A DNA stretch of 64,000 bases from Cyathus striatus (Eukaryota; Basidiomycota; Agaricomycetes; Agaricales; Nidulariaceae). The first letter of the stretch is position 1; each line of letters begins with the position of its first letter. The DNA lies in contig JAOVFP010000001.1 of assembly GCA_025738555.1 (NCBI GenBank), positions 8,494,001 to 8,558,000 on the forward strand. The letters run 5' to 3'. Shown piece by piece: positions 1-11,884 of this stretch. The notes beneath the pieces are model-generated. The model searched no databases. It saw nothing but the letters and a program-made list of their open reading frames with translations, and was not told where the DNA came from. The translations under genes and the position numbers were made by a program.

Positions 1-982
1 TTTTCACCTTCGACGAATGGACCGACATAGCAGATCCACATGAAGCTCAGAAATTTGCAGATATTGTTATGGATGCTATTTACCATCCTCATGTACCTCA
101 TCCACAAGGCGAATGGGTTGTTGGTAAACTCGCAAGACAGTCAGTATATCAGAAAAATTATATAATCATGATCGTCTCCCTGATCAAAAATCTACTATTT
201 ACAGATACTGGGCTAATGCAGTTAGAACTGCCACTCCCACATCGCAATGACGGTTCGTTAAAGAGTTCAAAAATTATACCGACTCCATGGTACAGCAGGC
301 CGTTGAGCGCGTCCAGAACCATATTCGCACTATTGAGGAGTACTTCAATGCTCGCCGGATCACCATTTGTGCCAAACCTTTGTTTGCGATTAACGAGATG
401 CATTTGAACATACCGGACTACGTGATGGAGAACGAAATCATCAAAAGTCTACAAATTGGCTGTGTCGACATGATTTTATTAGAAAATGATCTGTATTCTT
501 ACAATGTCGAGTACGTGCAGGCTTTATCACTCTTCTCAATTTTCTAATCATTTTGTTAACTTAGGCAAGCTCGTGGTGACAAGTTGCATAATCTCGTCAT
601 CGTGGTAATGCATCAGCTGAAACTAAATGTTCAAGAGTCTATTGACTGGATTGCCAAACTATCTGATAATATAACTAACAAATTCTTGGATGACTACCGT
701 AAAGTGTCATCTTGGGGTCCAGAGATCGATGAAGATGTACAAAAATATGTAGATGCCTTGGGGAATTGGGTCCGTGCGAATACCCAGTGGTGTTTTGAGG
801 TATACTACTATTCCCTTTAGTACTGCATTCCGGACATACTGCTAACCACAACACATCAGTCTCATCGATACTTCGGTAAAGATGGGCTTCGTATTATGAG
901 AGAGCTTACCATCGAGCTCCTTCCTAGGAAGGAATTCAAAGCAGTCAAACCAGACATGCAGGATAACGTAGATCTGTTCTGA
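1..982 (+). pseudogene. Sesquiterpene synthase (fungal class I), 5'-truncated by the window, one premature stop
   Basis: Class I terpene cyclase that would convert farnesyl diphosphate to a sesquiterpene in the cytosol. Four exons can be read: 1-139, 205-510, 565-799 and 860-982, joined by GT-AG introns of 65, 54 and 60 bases. The first metal-binding motif is seen as DEWTD in exon 1, the second (NSE triad) as NDLYSYNVE at the end of exon 2, followed by QARGD, and the C-terminal RY pair as HRYFG in exon 4. All are in register with basidiomycete Cop-type enzymes. Inside exon 2 a TGA at 248-250 sits in the conserved block TPTSQ-stop-RF, where relatives usually have arginine, so this is probably CGA mutated to TGA. 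The N-terminus lies outside the window. The splicing is otherwise clean, so the lesion looks recent, or is a sequencing error. Confidence 0.85.
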
Positions 983-1257
983 ATTTCCCTCACATTAATC
1001 AGACGTGTCTCTGATTTTCGTTTAATCCATATGTTTTGATCGAGTCTGTTAGATGACCTTAACGATGTGACAAGGTATTCCTTTAAATATTTATATATGT
1101 TCGAAATTAATTCGACAAGAAAGTAAAAGCATATAAAAGCGATAATCATATCCATAGGTAAAAGTCATAGTGGCATAGGCTTCAATCCACTGTTAGATTC
1201 GCTCAGTCTTCTTCAACGCAGCCTTTTTCAAAGGTGATACTTGCGAGGAACTTCACA

Positions 1258-1648
1258 AGTTGTTCCCAGCCCGCGAAATGATTTCAGCAGAATAAGGCGG
1301 TGGATACGACCATTTATCCTCTCCATAATCATGATAAAAGAGACATTCGAACTGCGCTGGAATTCTCACATCAATATATACATCCCAACATAACATCTTC
1401 AACAACCCCTTTTCCCATTCGATAAATTGCTCCTGTGTTTATTTTCTGAGCAACATCAGACCAAGACCAAGTGGAATACGTTGGTCCTTCAACGCTCCGC
1501 TGGCCATCATCAAGCCTGTGATGAACAAGCCATGTACAGCAACGACTCCATTCTCTGTGAGTCCTAGTCCGAACTTGGCTTTTAACCGGCTGGGCATGAT
1601 TGAAGCTACTATTGGTGCCTTTTTATGGAGGTGGTATCAAGTCTACAA
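1258..1648 (-). pseudogene. Decayed protein-coding remnant, family not recognised
   Basis: Two stretches on the minus strand read as protein. About 1484-1648 encodes a segment containing KAKFGLGLTENGVVAVHGLF and then ASGALKDQRIPLGLGLMLL. About 1258-1437 encodes a segment containing EKGLLKMLCWDVYIDVR and then FYHDYGEDKWSYPPPYS. The second runs into a stop after GNNL, but dropping one base lets it continue through VKFLAS to a later stop near 1200, so a one-base deletion is likely. No convincing intron joins the pieces. The gene lies convergent to the terpene synthase, 280 bases away, so it could be a neighbour in the same cluster, but nothing in the sequence shows that. I do not recognise the family. 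Confidence 0.45.
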
Positions 1649-1910
1649 GCTCAAGTTTCTGTACCCGGAACGTCTTGCTACTACTTACCTACAAATCGGT
1701 TTTGAATCAATCATCCTGTCATATGACAATCACATCATATCTGGCTATTATTTGGCAATGTCATGAGATTGATAACCTCACACTGTGTAGCATTGGCAAC
1801 GTCGCATGGCCTCAGCCGCCACACATAATATCCCTATGTCCTATATCCTAGTACGATCTATTTAAACACAGGCACAATTGGGTAACCGAAGGATCAGGGT
1901 GCCACGAATT

Positions 1911-4579
1911 GGGCCGTCAACTTTTCGAGTTCCCGGTAACTCGAATGGAACTCGAATGGAACTCGACTGGAACTCGACTTTGGAACTTACCTGTAACTCG
2001 AAAAATGTAAATTGTATGGTATATGACAGAGATTCCAACACTGCTATGGATTGCTAGATTAATGTTCATCTCCGTATTCATTATTTCTCACGCCCCTTAA
2101 TGTTGATCATTAATTTGATGTGCCTCCGTCAATTGATCAATAAGTGCTGCGCGTTATTTCCGCAGCACGTTTGATTGCATTCATGTGCCTTGTCATCGTC
2201 AAAAACAGTGAGCACCCATTATTTTCATTCCTGGTCGAGTTGTTGGGTGATTCTTCCCAATATTTTTGTGAATACAAATGTATATTAAATACTTCGACAG
2301 TAAAGCTAAATTACCTATAAAATAGTATGAGAAGCTGAAATTATTATTATTCTTGTTATATTTTATGTAAGCACAGTACATGATGTTTATGCAACTAAGA
2401 TGTTATATTAGATACAAAATAATTAACTTCATATTGTATAAAAAAATCACAGGATGAATGCAAAAACTGAGAGAAGAATGTGCAAATACATGCTCACTGT
2501 TGAGCATGATGATGGAAGTGCAACACAATCACCATCAATGCATCAGAAGCAAGTGGAATTATCGGAGATTTGATGGCTGATGTGATGGCACTATTTTTAT
2601 ACATGCATGGCGGCAGTGGTGGGCGTGCGAAACAATGAGCTAAGGATTGCAACTGTAATGAGCATGATTGTAAAGTATGGGTTTTTTGTAATGGAATTTG
2701 AGGGACTTAAAGTAGGAACTTAACTGGAACTTAACTGGAACTCAAATGGAACTCGACTTAAATTTGAGTGGAGTTGAGTTGTCATTTACCACTCGAAGGT
2801 AACTCAATGGTAACTCAACTGACACTTGAATTTAGCTTAAGCGAGGAACTCGATGGAACTTAACTTTTACTTGAAAAAAAATAAGTGAGGAACTCAACTC
2901 CACTCAATGGAACTTAACTTTCACTCAAAAAAAATAAGTGAGAAACTTAATTTTACTCAAGGGAACTTAACTTTTACTCAAAAAATAAGCAAGTTGTATA
3001 ATGAATACCTTACAATAATTATATAGTAGTTTGTGTTGTTTCCTGCCCCCCCACTCACTGTTTCCCATGCTTATAATTTAATGTTTATTCATTTCCTATT
3101 AATTGCACATTCTCATTGTTGCCCGCACCTCCGCTCATAATTTCCCATGCATCCGCCATCATTCTGATCTCTACTCATACTATCTCGCCCTCCTACTCAT
3201 GATTTCCCATGCTTTTGCTTCTCCTCTAATCTGCTCACAATTTACTGCACATTTCATCATTCCTGCCCTCCCGCTCATAATTTCCCACGCCTCCGCTTTT
3301 CACTTCTGATGCTCACTGCTGTCCACTTCTATTTCCCACACCTCCGCTTCTGCTGTTCACTGCTATCTGCATCCCCCCTCAACATTTTCCCACACTTTTG
3401 CTGATCATTCCAACCTCTTTTCACTCTTCCGCCCTCCCGCTCATATTTCCCACGCCTCCGCTTTTCACTTCTGGTGCTCATTACTGCCCGCTTCTACTTC
3501 CCACGCCTCCGCTTCTATTGTTCACTGCTGCCCACATCCCCACTCAAAAATTTCCCATGCTTTCGCTTATCATTCCGACCTCTGTTCATTATCTCCTGCC
3601 CTCCTGCTCATAGTTTCCCATGCCTCCGCTCTTACTTTCCCACACAATTAATACACTTTTCCAACAAATCATATAATCTACTGTACAAAGCATGGAATAT
3701 ATTATTATAAAGGATTACATAAAAATGTAACTCGCATTTTTTATAAGTTTATTTACATTATTACTTAATATAATATGGTCTACTATGTGTATAACAACTT
3801 GCATTAAGTGATGCAAAAAGATTGAAAGAAAAAGAGCAAGAACTGAGCTAACAATTTAAGAAAAGACTTGCTCACTGTTAAGGATGATGACTAGGAAGAG
3901 TGCCCATCAACAGTCCTGCAATGTATTCACATGTTGACATCGCGGTGATGAATATTTGTGTTGATGTAAGTGATGAATAGTACAACACACATGCAAATGT
4001 GTGTAAATAAAGGCGGGCAGAGTGCATGGGAATTGTTGAGCAGAGCTGTAGAAAACATTGGGCAGGGGTATGGGAACGATTAGTGTACACTTACTATACA
4101 CTTGAACTTTTTAAATTAGAATATTCAGAACTCAACTTACACCTGATTGGAACTTAATATAACTTGAGGGAACTCGACTTTCACCTGATTGGAACTTAAT
4201 TATAACTTGAGGGAACTCAACTTTCACCAAAAAAAACTTAACTTTAACTCAAAAAAATTGACAAGAGCTCGAAATGTTAGCATCCCCCCTACTTGACTTG
4301 AGGGAATTTGACTTTCACTCAAAAAATACAAGTGAGTAACTTAACTTGACTCAAAGGAACTTGACTTTCACTCAAAAAAATAATAAGTGGTGAACTTAAG
4401 TTTACTCAAGGGAACTCGACTTTTCCAAAAAAAAAAAGTGAGGAACTTAAGTCCACTCGAAATATGAAAAAGCCACTCAAGGTAACTTAACTTTGACTTG
4501 AAAAAGTTAAGCCAGCTCTAAAGTGGAACTTGCTATAACTTAGGTGAGACTCAACAGGAACTCTTAAAGTTAGCAGCCC
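1911..4579. mobile_element. Transposon A, non-autonomous, GGGC terminus with arrays of the word GGAACTCGA
   Basis: The terminal inverted repeats begin GGGCCGTCAACTTT at the left and, read inward, GGGCTGCTAACTTT at the right. The flanks are GCCACGAATT (1901-1910) and GCCATGAATC (4580-4589), a 10-base target duplication with two transitions. Both arms (about 1925-2000, 2700-3000, 4100-4570) are filled with degenerate copies of GGAACTCGACTT, often decayed to GGAACTTAACTT. The interior holds a TTTCCCACGCCTCCGCTT-type repeat at about 3040-3660 and two copies of a block around GCTCACTGTT..GCATGATGATG (2455-2700, 3830-4080). Both of these recur in transposon B. No transposase is visible, so it must be mobilised in trans. 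The long duplication suggests a Mutator-like mechanism, but that is inference. Confidence 0.8.
3040..3660. repeat. Pyrimidine-rich interior repeat shared by transposons A and B
   Basis: Roughly a dozen imperfect copies of a 35-50 base unit built on CCCGCTCATAATTTCCCA and CGCCTCCGCTT, separated by short variable spacers. The same unit fills about 53,440-53,880 in transposon B. Its reading frames are open but repetitive and not protein-like. Confidence 0.8.
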
Positions 4580-4589
4580 GCCATGAATC

Positions 4590-5922
4590 AAATCAACATC
4601 AAGGTGTCAAAAGTCAAAATGCCAATGTTGACTCAGTGTTAGAGTATCACAAGGTGTCATGAAAACCTAGTTTGCCACACAAATGATTAAGGTGTATTGT
4701 AAGGCCTTAAGGCATCACTTGCCTCACAAGGCATATTGTTGAATATGGATCCTTAAATGGAGTTTTATGGCTTTGCGGAGAGCCTTAAAATACCATGCAG
4801 ATGTCATATATACTTAAATGAATTGTAAGACTTGCTGCAGAGTCTTACAATAAATACACACCATACAATGGCTTTTAATTATGTATAATATTATTGCCTA
4901 ATAAATGTCGAAATTTTCATTCTTTTTGTTTTATGCGTGGAACTCAATGATTTATAAAGGTCAGCCACAGGACACCCTACCTGAATTCAGTGTAGATACA
5001 GTGTTGCAGTGTAGTACATGACTATGACTAGTAACTAGTAATACTATGCTTATTGTTACATTAGTACATACATTACATTGAATCACCTACCCATCTTACC
5101 TTTTTGGCTTCTTACTTACGAGTACAACTCTAACCTACTAATCTTGAGGCAACAACAAATAGAGGTTTTGTTGCTCTTTTATACATCTCTGGCGGTCATT
5201 TTAGTCAGCTTGAAGCCAGATCTTGGCATGCATGCTGCAAGTTCCAGATCTAGATGAGATCTTTATCCTGGTCAATCCAGATTCAGTCTTTGTCAGTCTA
5301 TATCCACAGTGACTTTCTCCCCACTGGTTGTTGATCAGCAATATGTTCCAGCCTTGCACCAGCTAGTGTTCCAAACAAGCAAATTATACAAAAAAACTAT
5401 TAACAATATTAGTTCATATTTTGCAGGTTATATTGTCAATATTATGGTGGATAGGTCAAGGATAGGTAGCGGTATTAGTGGGCAAAGAAAAACAGAGTAA
5501 ATAAGTTGCCCAGCTACAGGGCTAATACTGTGAGGGTTTACAACAAATAAGTAATATTATCCTAACATTGAAAGCTAGACTTAAGATTATGAAAGTCGTA
5601 AAATCAATTGTGATACACCCTGGTTGTCATAACTGGCCTTGTGTGCTATTCGGATCTTATAATGCCTTGTACATGTATTTAGAAGTCATCACCTGTGCCT
5701 TGTGGTTACCTTACAATATATTACTAGGAGAATTAAGGCTTAAGATCTTGCAAGACAATTTTGGTTTTCATGACAAGGGGTATTTATCTGTCCAGTACTC
5801 CAAGTTTAATCAAGTTCAGTTTGAGGAACACACCTACCATATGCGAACAGGCAGAAAACTTGTATGATAGCATTATGTGTTCTGATTTGGGGAGTACATA
5901 TTATATATTCATGAGCAACTTA
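4590..5922. other. AT-rich intergenic sequence, no gene seen
   Basis: No protein-like reading frame stands out. The first 300 bases contain short repeated phrases on AAGGTGT and AAGGCCTTAAGGC, possibly an old miniature element, but no paired termini were found. Confidence 0.5.
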
Positions 5923-6317
5923 CACCTCAGACAAGGATGGATTGGATTGCTGTAAATATGGTACAACCCAATTTACTTAACAGTTAGATTAGTTATTAAA
6001 ATATGTTATCTGACTGATGTGTGAGCAAATCTTGAATATGTGCAAGAATTGGAAAGCCGACTGATCCATGCAAGATATTTACAATAAGATCTGTGACCCC
6101 ATCTATTCCTAGGCCAATCGGAAATTTTTCGGAGGCTTGGTTCACATTTCACAGGTAAATTCGGCACAAAACAATTAGAACAATAAGCAGATTTATTACC
6201 CAATTTAGAAATTTCTAATGCATCTGGCACTTTACATATTTTATGGCATATTCTAATTGCTACAAAAATCAGGATGTACCATATTTACACAAACCTGATT
6301 TAGGCCTGTCTGAGGTG
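5923..6317. mobile_element. PIF/Harbinger-like MITE, copy 1
   Basis: The 395-base element is bounded by CACCTCAGACAAGG at the left and its inverted partner CCTGTCTGAGGTG at the right. Flanking TTA triplets (5920-5922, 6318-6320) form a 3-base target duplication typical of PIF/Harbinger elements. Next to the termini lie inverted TAAATATGGTAC / GTACCATATTTA blocks. It is non-coding and homologous to copy 2 at 6432-7534. Confidence 0.75.
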
Positions 6318-6431
6318 TTACATGAAATACCTGCATATCCAAATGTTGAAGGTTGATAAACACATACATTTTAATACATGTACAAATACAGATATTCTTC
6401 TCTTCTTTCATTGTGCATCTCAAGTTTAGTT

Positions 6432-7534
6432 CACCTCAGACAAGGGTGAATCAGGTTCATGTAAATATAGTACAACCCAATTCTCTTAACAATTAGAATA
6501 TTTGTTAAAATACTGTACCATTTCGAATCATTCAGCAGTCACGCATCACGCACCCCACCTGACATGCCAAAATTTGGCTCATGTCACACATCACAGAGGC
6601 AACTGACGAACTGATTAAATGGTTCATAGAAAATGCTCAATTTTGAGCTCTAGAATGCAAAAATTGCATCAAATGTAGTATACAGCTCTATTAGTTACTT
6701 GTAATCAATATAAAGTTTACTTAATCAACATCTGAGCCATCTTCATCATGATGGCACTAAAATTGCTGGTAACGTGTGTTTGCCTTGCACTTCCATTTCC
6801 CAGAGCTTGGGGTTAGGAAGAATGATAGAGTGAATGTGATTGGGTATTGAAGGAGTAGCCATAGTTGTATGAGCGCAGTGTGTGTGAGAGAGAAAGTGAA
6901 TTCTCCGTCATGATCATAAGTTCAGGATACCAGTGAATAGCAGTAACCAGTGGTAATTGCAAGTTACAAGTGCTACTTATTACAGGTAAAAACTTATTGC
7001 AGCGGTAAAGAATTGAAACTGAAACCTCACAGACAACAGTTAATAATACTCATAGAAACTTTACTGTTAAACCACCAGTGCTTGTTAATTTTTGAAAATG
7101 TACTGTACACCTGACAAAAATTTCTAAGTGTCATGCTGCAGCTGCCTAAGTGACGAACAGAATCACTGGTTTGGTGTGTCACACAGGATTTGGGGTGATG
7201 AATCATTTGAAATGGTACAGTATGTTAGATCACCAATTTATAAGCAAATTATAAATATGCACAACAATAGGATGGCTGTCCAATTTATGTACAATATTTT
7301 CAATATAATCTGTGAACCCATCTGTTCTTGTCCAATCGGAAAAGTTTCCGAGACTCAGTCCACATTAAATTTTTAAATTCGGCACCAGACAATCAGAACA
7401 ATAACAGATCCATTAGCCATTTTAGAATTTGTTACTACATCTGTCACACAACATATTTAAAAGCATATCCTAATCATTAACAAAATCGGGATGTACCATA
7501 TTTTCCACGACCCGATTTTGGCCTGTCTGAGGTG
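6432..7534. mobile_element. PIF/Harbinger-like MITE, copy 2, carrying a nested MITE
   Basis: Same termini as copy 1 (CACCTCAGACAAGG and CCTGTCTGAGGTG), flanked by GTT on both sides. It is 1,103 bases long because a second MITE (6513-7220) sits inside. The right flank overlaps the SOD stop codon, so the element inserted exactly at the end of that reading frame and displaced the SOD 3' UTR. Confidence 0.75.
6513..7220. mobile_element. Tc1/mariner-type MITE nested in the PIF-like MITE
   Basis: Inverted termini CTGTACCATTTCGAATCATT at the left, and the same with transitions at the right, flanked by TA on both sides (6511-6512, 7221-7222). The 708-base element is non-coding. A shorter relative lies at 59196-59464. 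Confidence 0.75.
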
Positions 7535-7535
7535 G

Positions 7536-9664
7536 TTAGAGCTTCGTGTTACCGCCTGCATCAAGGAAGTCGTCAAAGTTGATCACACTCCAAATAGTGT
7601 TGAGATACTATGAATTGAATATTCTTGGTATGGAAATGATGGATAGATAATGAATGTACATCAGCTTTAACATTAAGATACTGCAGATAAAAAGTGTGCT
7701 CCCAGATATCAACACCTATGATGGGAACGTGGGTAAGGAGGGGATCTTGGTTGGGAGTAGTAGTTATCTCTAGATGCTTCGTAGTGGGATTCAATCCCTA
7801 CCATCTGAGATAGTTAGTACACTTTGGGTAAAGGAAAGAGGTACTCATGAGCCAACCCCATCCAGATCCCTGAATTCCAGCAGTGGTCATATTAAAATCC
7901 TTCTTAAAGTTATCAAAACTACCAAAATGTTTAACTGGGGGTGCACAACACTCTCACATGGCTGGTGACGTGACGGTCACGCCTTGTGACTAAAAGTGTC
8001 ACAAATCTTGACCCAGCTCTGTTCTTCGCATTTCCTGGGTGTTTCTTCATACTTTTCTTTGCTCTTTTCACTTCTACTTTAACTAATATTATGCTAGATG
8101 TGATAAATATATTATTTAAGTAGTGTAATATGTATAAATTCCTATATTCTCTTATAACTACTGGTTAAAACAAGGTGACAGGTGTGACAACTTATATTAA
8201 TCAATCAGGTGATCTTCCGAAATAGGTTCTGCTGGTGGTTGTGCCTTATGTCATTGGTTTCAGAACTTGTTTCTCAAATAACTCTCTGAGATCACATTGT
8301 ATTGCTATAGTTTATAGAGCAAAATTGCACTATTGTATTGTGTAAATAATTTTATCTATACAGAATTTTATTAAAAGTCCTGTATGTATGGGAACACATT
8401 ATTATACACACCCAATATTACATGTTACAGTTGCTGAATCAAAAATCTAGCTTCATATGATTATTGGCACAAAAAAGTAGTGTAATTTCGCTCTATAAAC
8501 CATAGTCTTGTATTCACTCCTTCAAAAGTTATTAAAGAATGAAAATCACAGCTATACAGTTAATAGGCATTTGGATATAAGTTTGGCCAATTCAACATTA
8601 TTACATGTACAAAAACCTATACAGCCTATACAAATAATCTATTATAAACTGTACTTAATGTGTAGTTCATATATACATGATAATGAAATATTTGTGTTGA
8701 GCAATCGATTACACATGGTGTTGTTTGATGTCTAACCTGTGGCTGTGCCTCTGAGCTATGGGAGTGAGAACTTACACCTTATAACTTTACGGAATCGCAT
8801 CGTACATATATGATTTATAGAGCAAATTTGTACTATTCATTGATGTAGACAATTCGTATTAACCAGAATTTTAATATCATGATTGTAAGTATGAGATAAT
8901 GCACCAATACTTGTCATATTAATATGTTACAGCACCTTAATTAAAAATCCGGCTAATAGCAATTGTAGGCATCGTAAAATAGTGCAATTTTGCTATATTA
9001 TATATGTTCTGAAGTGTTCTCATTCAAAAGTTATAAGAGGATGAAGTTTGAGTACTTAATTGATGTGATTTTTGGCAGGGGTTTGATGCCTCCAGCAATA
9101 TCCAGCACATTTTAACAAAAAAAAACTTCATACAATCATAGATAATGTATTTTTATTATGACGTGACACAAAAGAGCTAGCTAAAATGTGTTGAGTGAGG
9201 AATGAGAGCAGTGGGTCAGTAGGATTTGGGGGCAAGCGTGACATATGTCACAGATCATGTGAGTCACGCTTTGCAGGCGTTGTGCACCCCCAGTTTAACC
9301 ATAGCCTTTTTGAGAGGCCCATATTTGAGAACACCACCAGTTCCTTTTCCTTGACTCACTGCTGGGGTGAGGTTTTTCCAGAATAGAGAATGGTTGATGT
9401 GTCCTGTTCTCCTTCCTTAACACACCCACATCTCACAGTAGTAGAATGGGAAAGAGACATACCACCACCATTAAACTTCAATGCCACCTGCAACACAATA
9501 CATTCTTTGGGAGTAGAAGCTTTGGTGTAGGCTGCTTCTGCTGCATTGAGCACATTGACATAGGTCTGGTGATGCTTTTTGTGGTGTAGCTCCATTATTT
9601 GTTTGGAGATGAAGGGTTCAAGAGCATCATAGGCATATGGGAGGTCTAGGAGTGTGTGGGTCAT
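7536..9664 (-). pseudogene. Mn/Fe superoxide dismutase, split by a transposon
   Basis: Converts superoxide to hydrogen peroxide and oxygen. Exons on the minus strand are 9403-9664 (intron 9404-9462 inside), the split exon 9293-9403 plus 7849-7935, then 7660-7797 and 7536-7607. Visible family motifs are [28 protein letters not shown] with its metal histidine, [22 protein letters not shown] and the metal-binding [12 protein letters not shown]. The protein ends [14 protein letters not shown]. There is no obvious mitochondrial targeting peptide, so a cytosolic form is plausible. Transposon G (7936-9292) interrupts codons MVK/H, and the donor of the next intron reads ATGAGT instead of GTGAGT. With both lesions the gene should not give normal enzyme, unless the insert is spliced out. 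Confidence 0.9.
7936..9292. mobile_element. Transposon G, 1.36 kb, inside the SOD coding exon
   Basis: The ends are TGGGGGTGCACAAC and GTTGTGCACCCCCA, flanked by GTTTAAC at 7929-7935 and 9293-9299. Removing the element and one flank restores the SOD reading frame. The sub-ends carry GTGAC/GTCAC words, and the interior contains two diverged copies of a 170-base block (about 8220-8400 and 8735-8880). No coding capacity. The 7-base duplication is unusual; 7 versus 8 bases cannot be settled because the junction is ambiguous. Confidence 0.85.
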
Positions 9665-10335
9665 TTTGGTGAGAATTTAGGGTGGAAGGGGTTGGGAGGG
9701 TGAGGAGGGAGAGGTGGGGAGAGGAGGGGAGGGTGAGGAGAGGGGGATGAGGTCATTTGTTTGGGATGGTTGTGTTTCTGTCGATCAGTTGGGAGTCTGG
9801 ACTCTGGGACATGCCGATGGTCTTGCACTCCATTCAAACTCCATTGGTACTGATACCAACTACATGTATCAGATATCTTCGATGTTTGTCATCTACAGTA
9901 TGCTTTACCATACTCATAACCTCTGACACAACATTCAAATCAATACATCCACTCATCGGATAAAACACCGAACATGTGTCCTGACATTCTGCAAGCTTCC
10001 CCTGCTTGCTTGTGCATCATCAACATCAATAAGCCATCCTTGCTGCTTCTTTCTGCACATGTTTGCCACAAGAGATAACATCCACATATACCTATTTCAA
10101 ATAAACACCATGGTCACAGCAATAAAATCTCCAGAGGGCACTGATGCATCTATATTCTCCCCTCACAATGTGTTTCGCTATTCTTTGCTTCATTCCTGTA
10201 TTGGGTGGTTATGCAGCCAGCGAGTCACATATGAAGGAGAAGTTTGACATTTTATGACATTTGGGTGTGAATGGTCAATGGTTTCCTGCTCTCTTATCTA
10301 CTCCATTTCATTCCTCTAAAGATCTTACACTACAG
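9665..10335 (+). other. Intergenic region between divergent SOD and phosphatase genes
   Basis: Probably holds both promoters. A GGAGGGTGAGGAG-type purine run lies at 9690-9750, just upstream of the SOD start. The 5' end of the phosphatase gene must lie in about 10,050-10,330, but no secretion signal or start codon could be chosen with confidence. Confidence 0.4.
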
Positions 10336-11800
10336 GTCCTGACATATTCAACCTTGGCAGACCAGATGAACTGCCTTCGGGATGTGAAGTTGATCGTGCA
10401 GTGTACATCTCGCGACATGGAAGCCGATACCCAGATCCCAGTGCATGGAGTGAATGGAATGCCTTGTAGGAAAAGGTGTGTTCTTCCCTACATACAAGAT
10501 AAGCAGAAGATAACTCTTCATTCCAAAGATTCAAGCAGCTGAATTCACATCTCACAGATCCCTCTTGTTCCTCAAATCATGGAAACTGGTACTTCAACAT
10601 CCATCAGATGATATTGAACAGCTGTCGACTAAGGGGTATAAGGAGTTACACGATATGGGTCTGTTTCCATCCCCTTCCCCTTCCCCAACACCCACTCCCT
10701 AACATTCTTACATACATAGGCACAGCATTACAATTCAGATACCCAAACCTATATGCCCCCAACACATGGTTTAATGTCTGGGAAAACAAATTCCAATGCA
10801 CAATCGACTCTGTGCGTCTCTTTGCTCAGGGCTTTGCGGGACCTAATGCTACTTCCCTTGTGGACGTCGTAGTAGTTGACTCTACCAACCCGAAATCTAT
10901 TGCCAACTCCCTAGCAACGTCAGATTTATGTCCATTATTTAAAGACAATTCGGGGAATCAGATGACAGTGTGGGATGGGATTTATTTACCACCTATTAGG
11001 GAGAGGTTGGGGAGGTTGGTGAAAGGGAATTTGACATTGATGGAAGGGGATGTATCACTGTTCCCATATCTTTGTGGGTTTGAGATGCAGATTGTTGGGA
11101 TACCAAGTCCTTGGTGTGGGGTGTTTAGTGAGGATGAGGTTTTGGAGTACGAATATAGGCAGGACCTGCGATACTGGTACGGTACTGGTGTATTCTCTCC
11201 TCCAGCATTCTCTTTCACCCTGCTAACTTTGTTGCAGGCCCAGGAAGCAACACCCTCACAAAAAAAGTAATGCTCCCCATCATACACTCCATCGCCAAAA
11301 TCCTATCCTCGAAGGAACTTACAACACAATCTCCACTCATTGTAGCTTTTACACATGATAATCAGATCAATGAGCTGGCTAGTTCCTCTGGAATATTTGA
11401 TGCTCAGGCTTCGCTGATGACGGATGGGGTGTTGGAATGGAGGAGGTATGTGAGTAGTTGGATAACTCCTATGAGGGGGACTATTGCATGGGAGAGGTTG
11501 AGTTGTAAGGGGAGGGGGTATGTGAGAGTGAGGCTGAATGATGCTGTTTATTGTATGTCTTCCTCTTTCCTTTCTTGTTCTGATGGGATTGAGATTTGGT
11601 GCATAGCAGTTGAGAATTGTTCAGATGGACCTGGAAAATCATGTCCCATGGAGAAGTATAGTAGGTACATTAAGGAAAAGGTGGATTTGGCGGGTAATTT
11701 TGAGGAGAGGTGTAATTCTACCATGAGGGGTGTGGAGGGTATGCTTGGGAGCTTTTTTGTGGATTTGAGGTTGGAGTTTTTGAGTGTTGTACAGCCATAG
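10336..11800 (+). pseudogene. Histidine acid phosphatase (phytase/MINPP-like), one in-frame TAG
   Basis: Would release phosphate from phytate or other phosphomonoesters, usually outside the cell. Exons: 10336-10475, 10529-10658, 10720-11187, 11238-11552 and 11607-11800, with phases that agree throughout. The catalytic N-terminal motif is seen as SRHGSRYPDP in exon 1 and the proton-donor motif as FTHDNQINEL in exon 4. Paired cysteines typical of the secreted family follow (CPLF, YLCGFE, PWCGVF, NCSDGPGKSCPM, ERCNST). A TAG at 10467-10469 follows WSEWNAL, most simply CAG changed to TAG. The first exon(s) with start and signal peptide were not found. Apart from the TAG the gene looks complete, so the lesion may be recent or an error. 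Confidence 0.85.
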
Positions 11801-11884
11801 GAGGTGTTTTATGGATCCCACTAAACCCTGAATACATCAGAAGTGCACAGATGATATTGGTGGGATTTTTGTGAGCTCTTTATG

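Noticed and set aside
3103..3710. Open frames rich in Pro, His, Ser in transposon A
   Set aside because: They follow the pyrimidine repeat period and have no conserved protein features.
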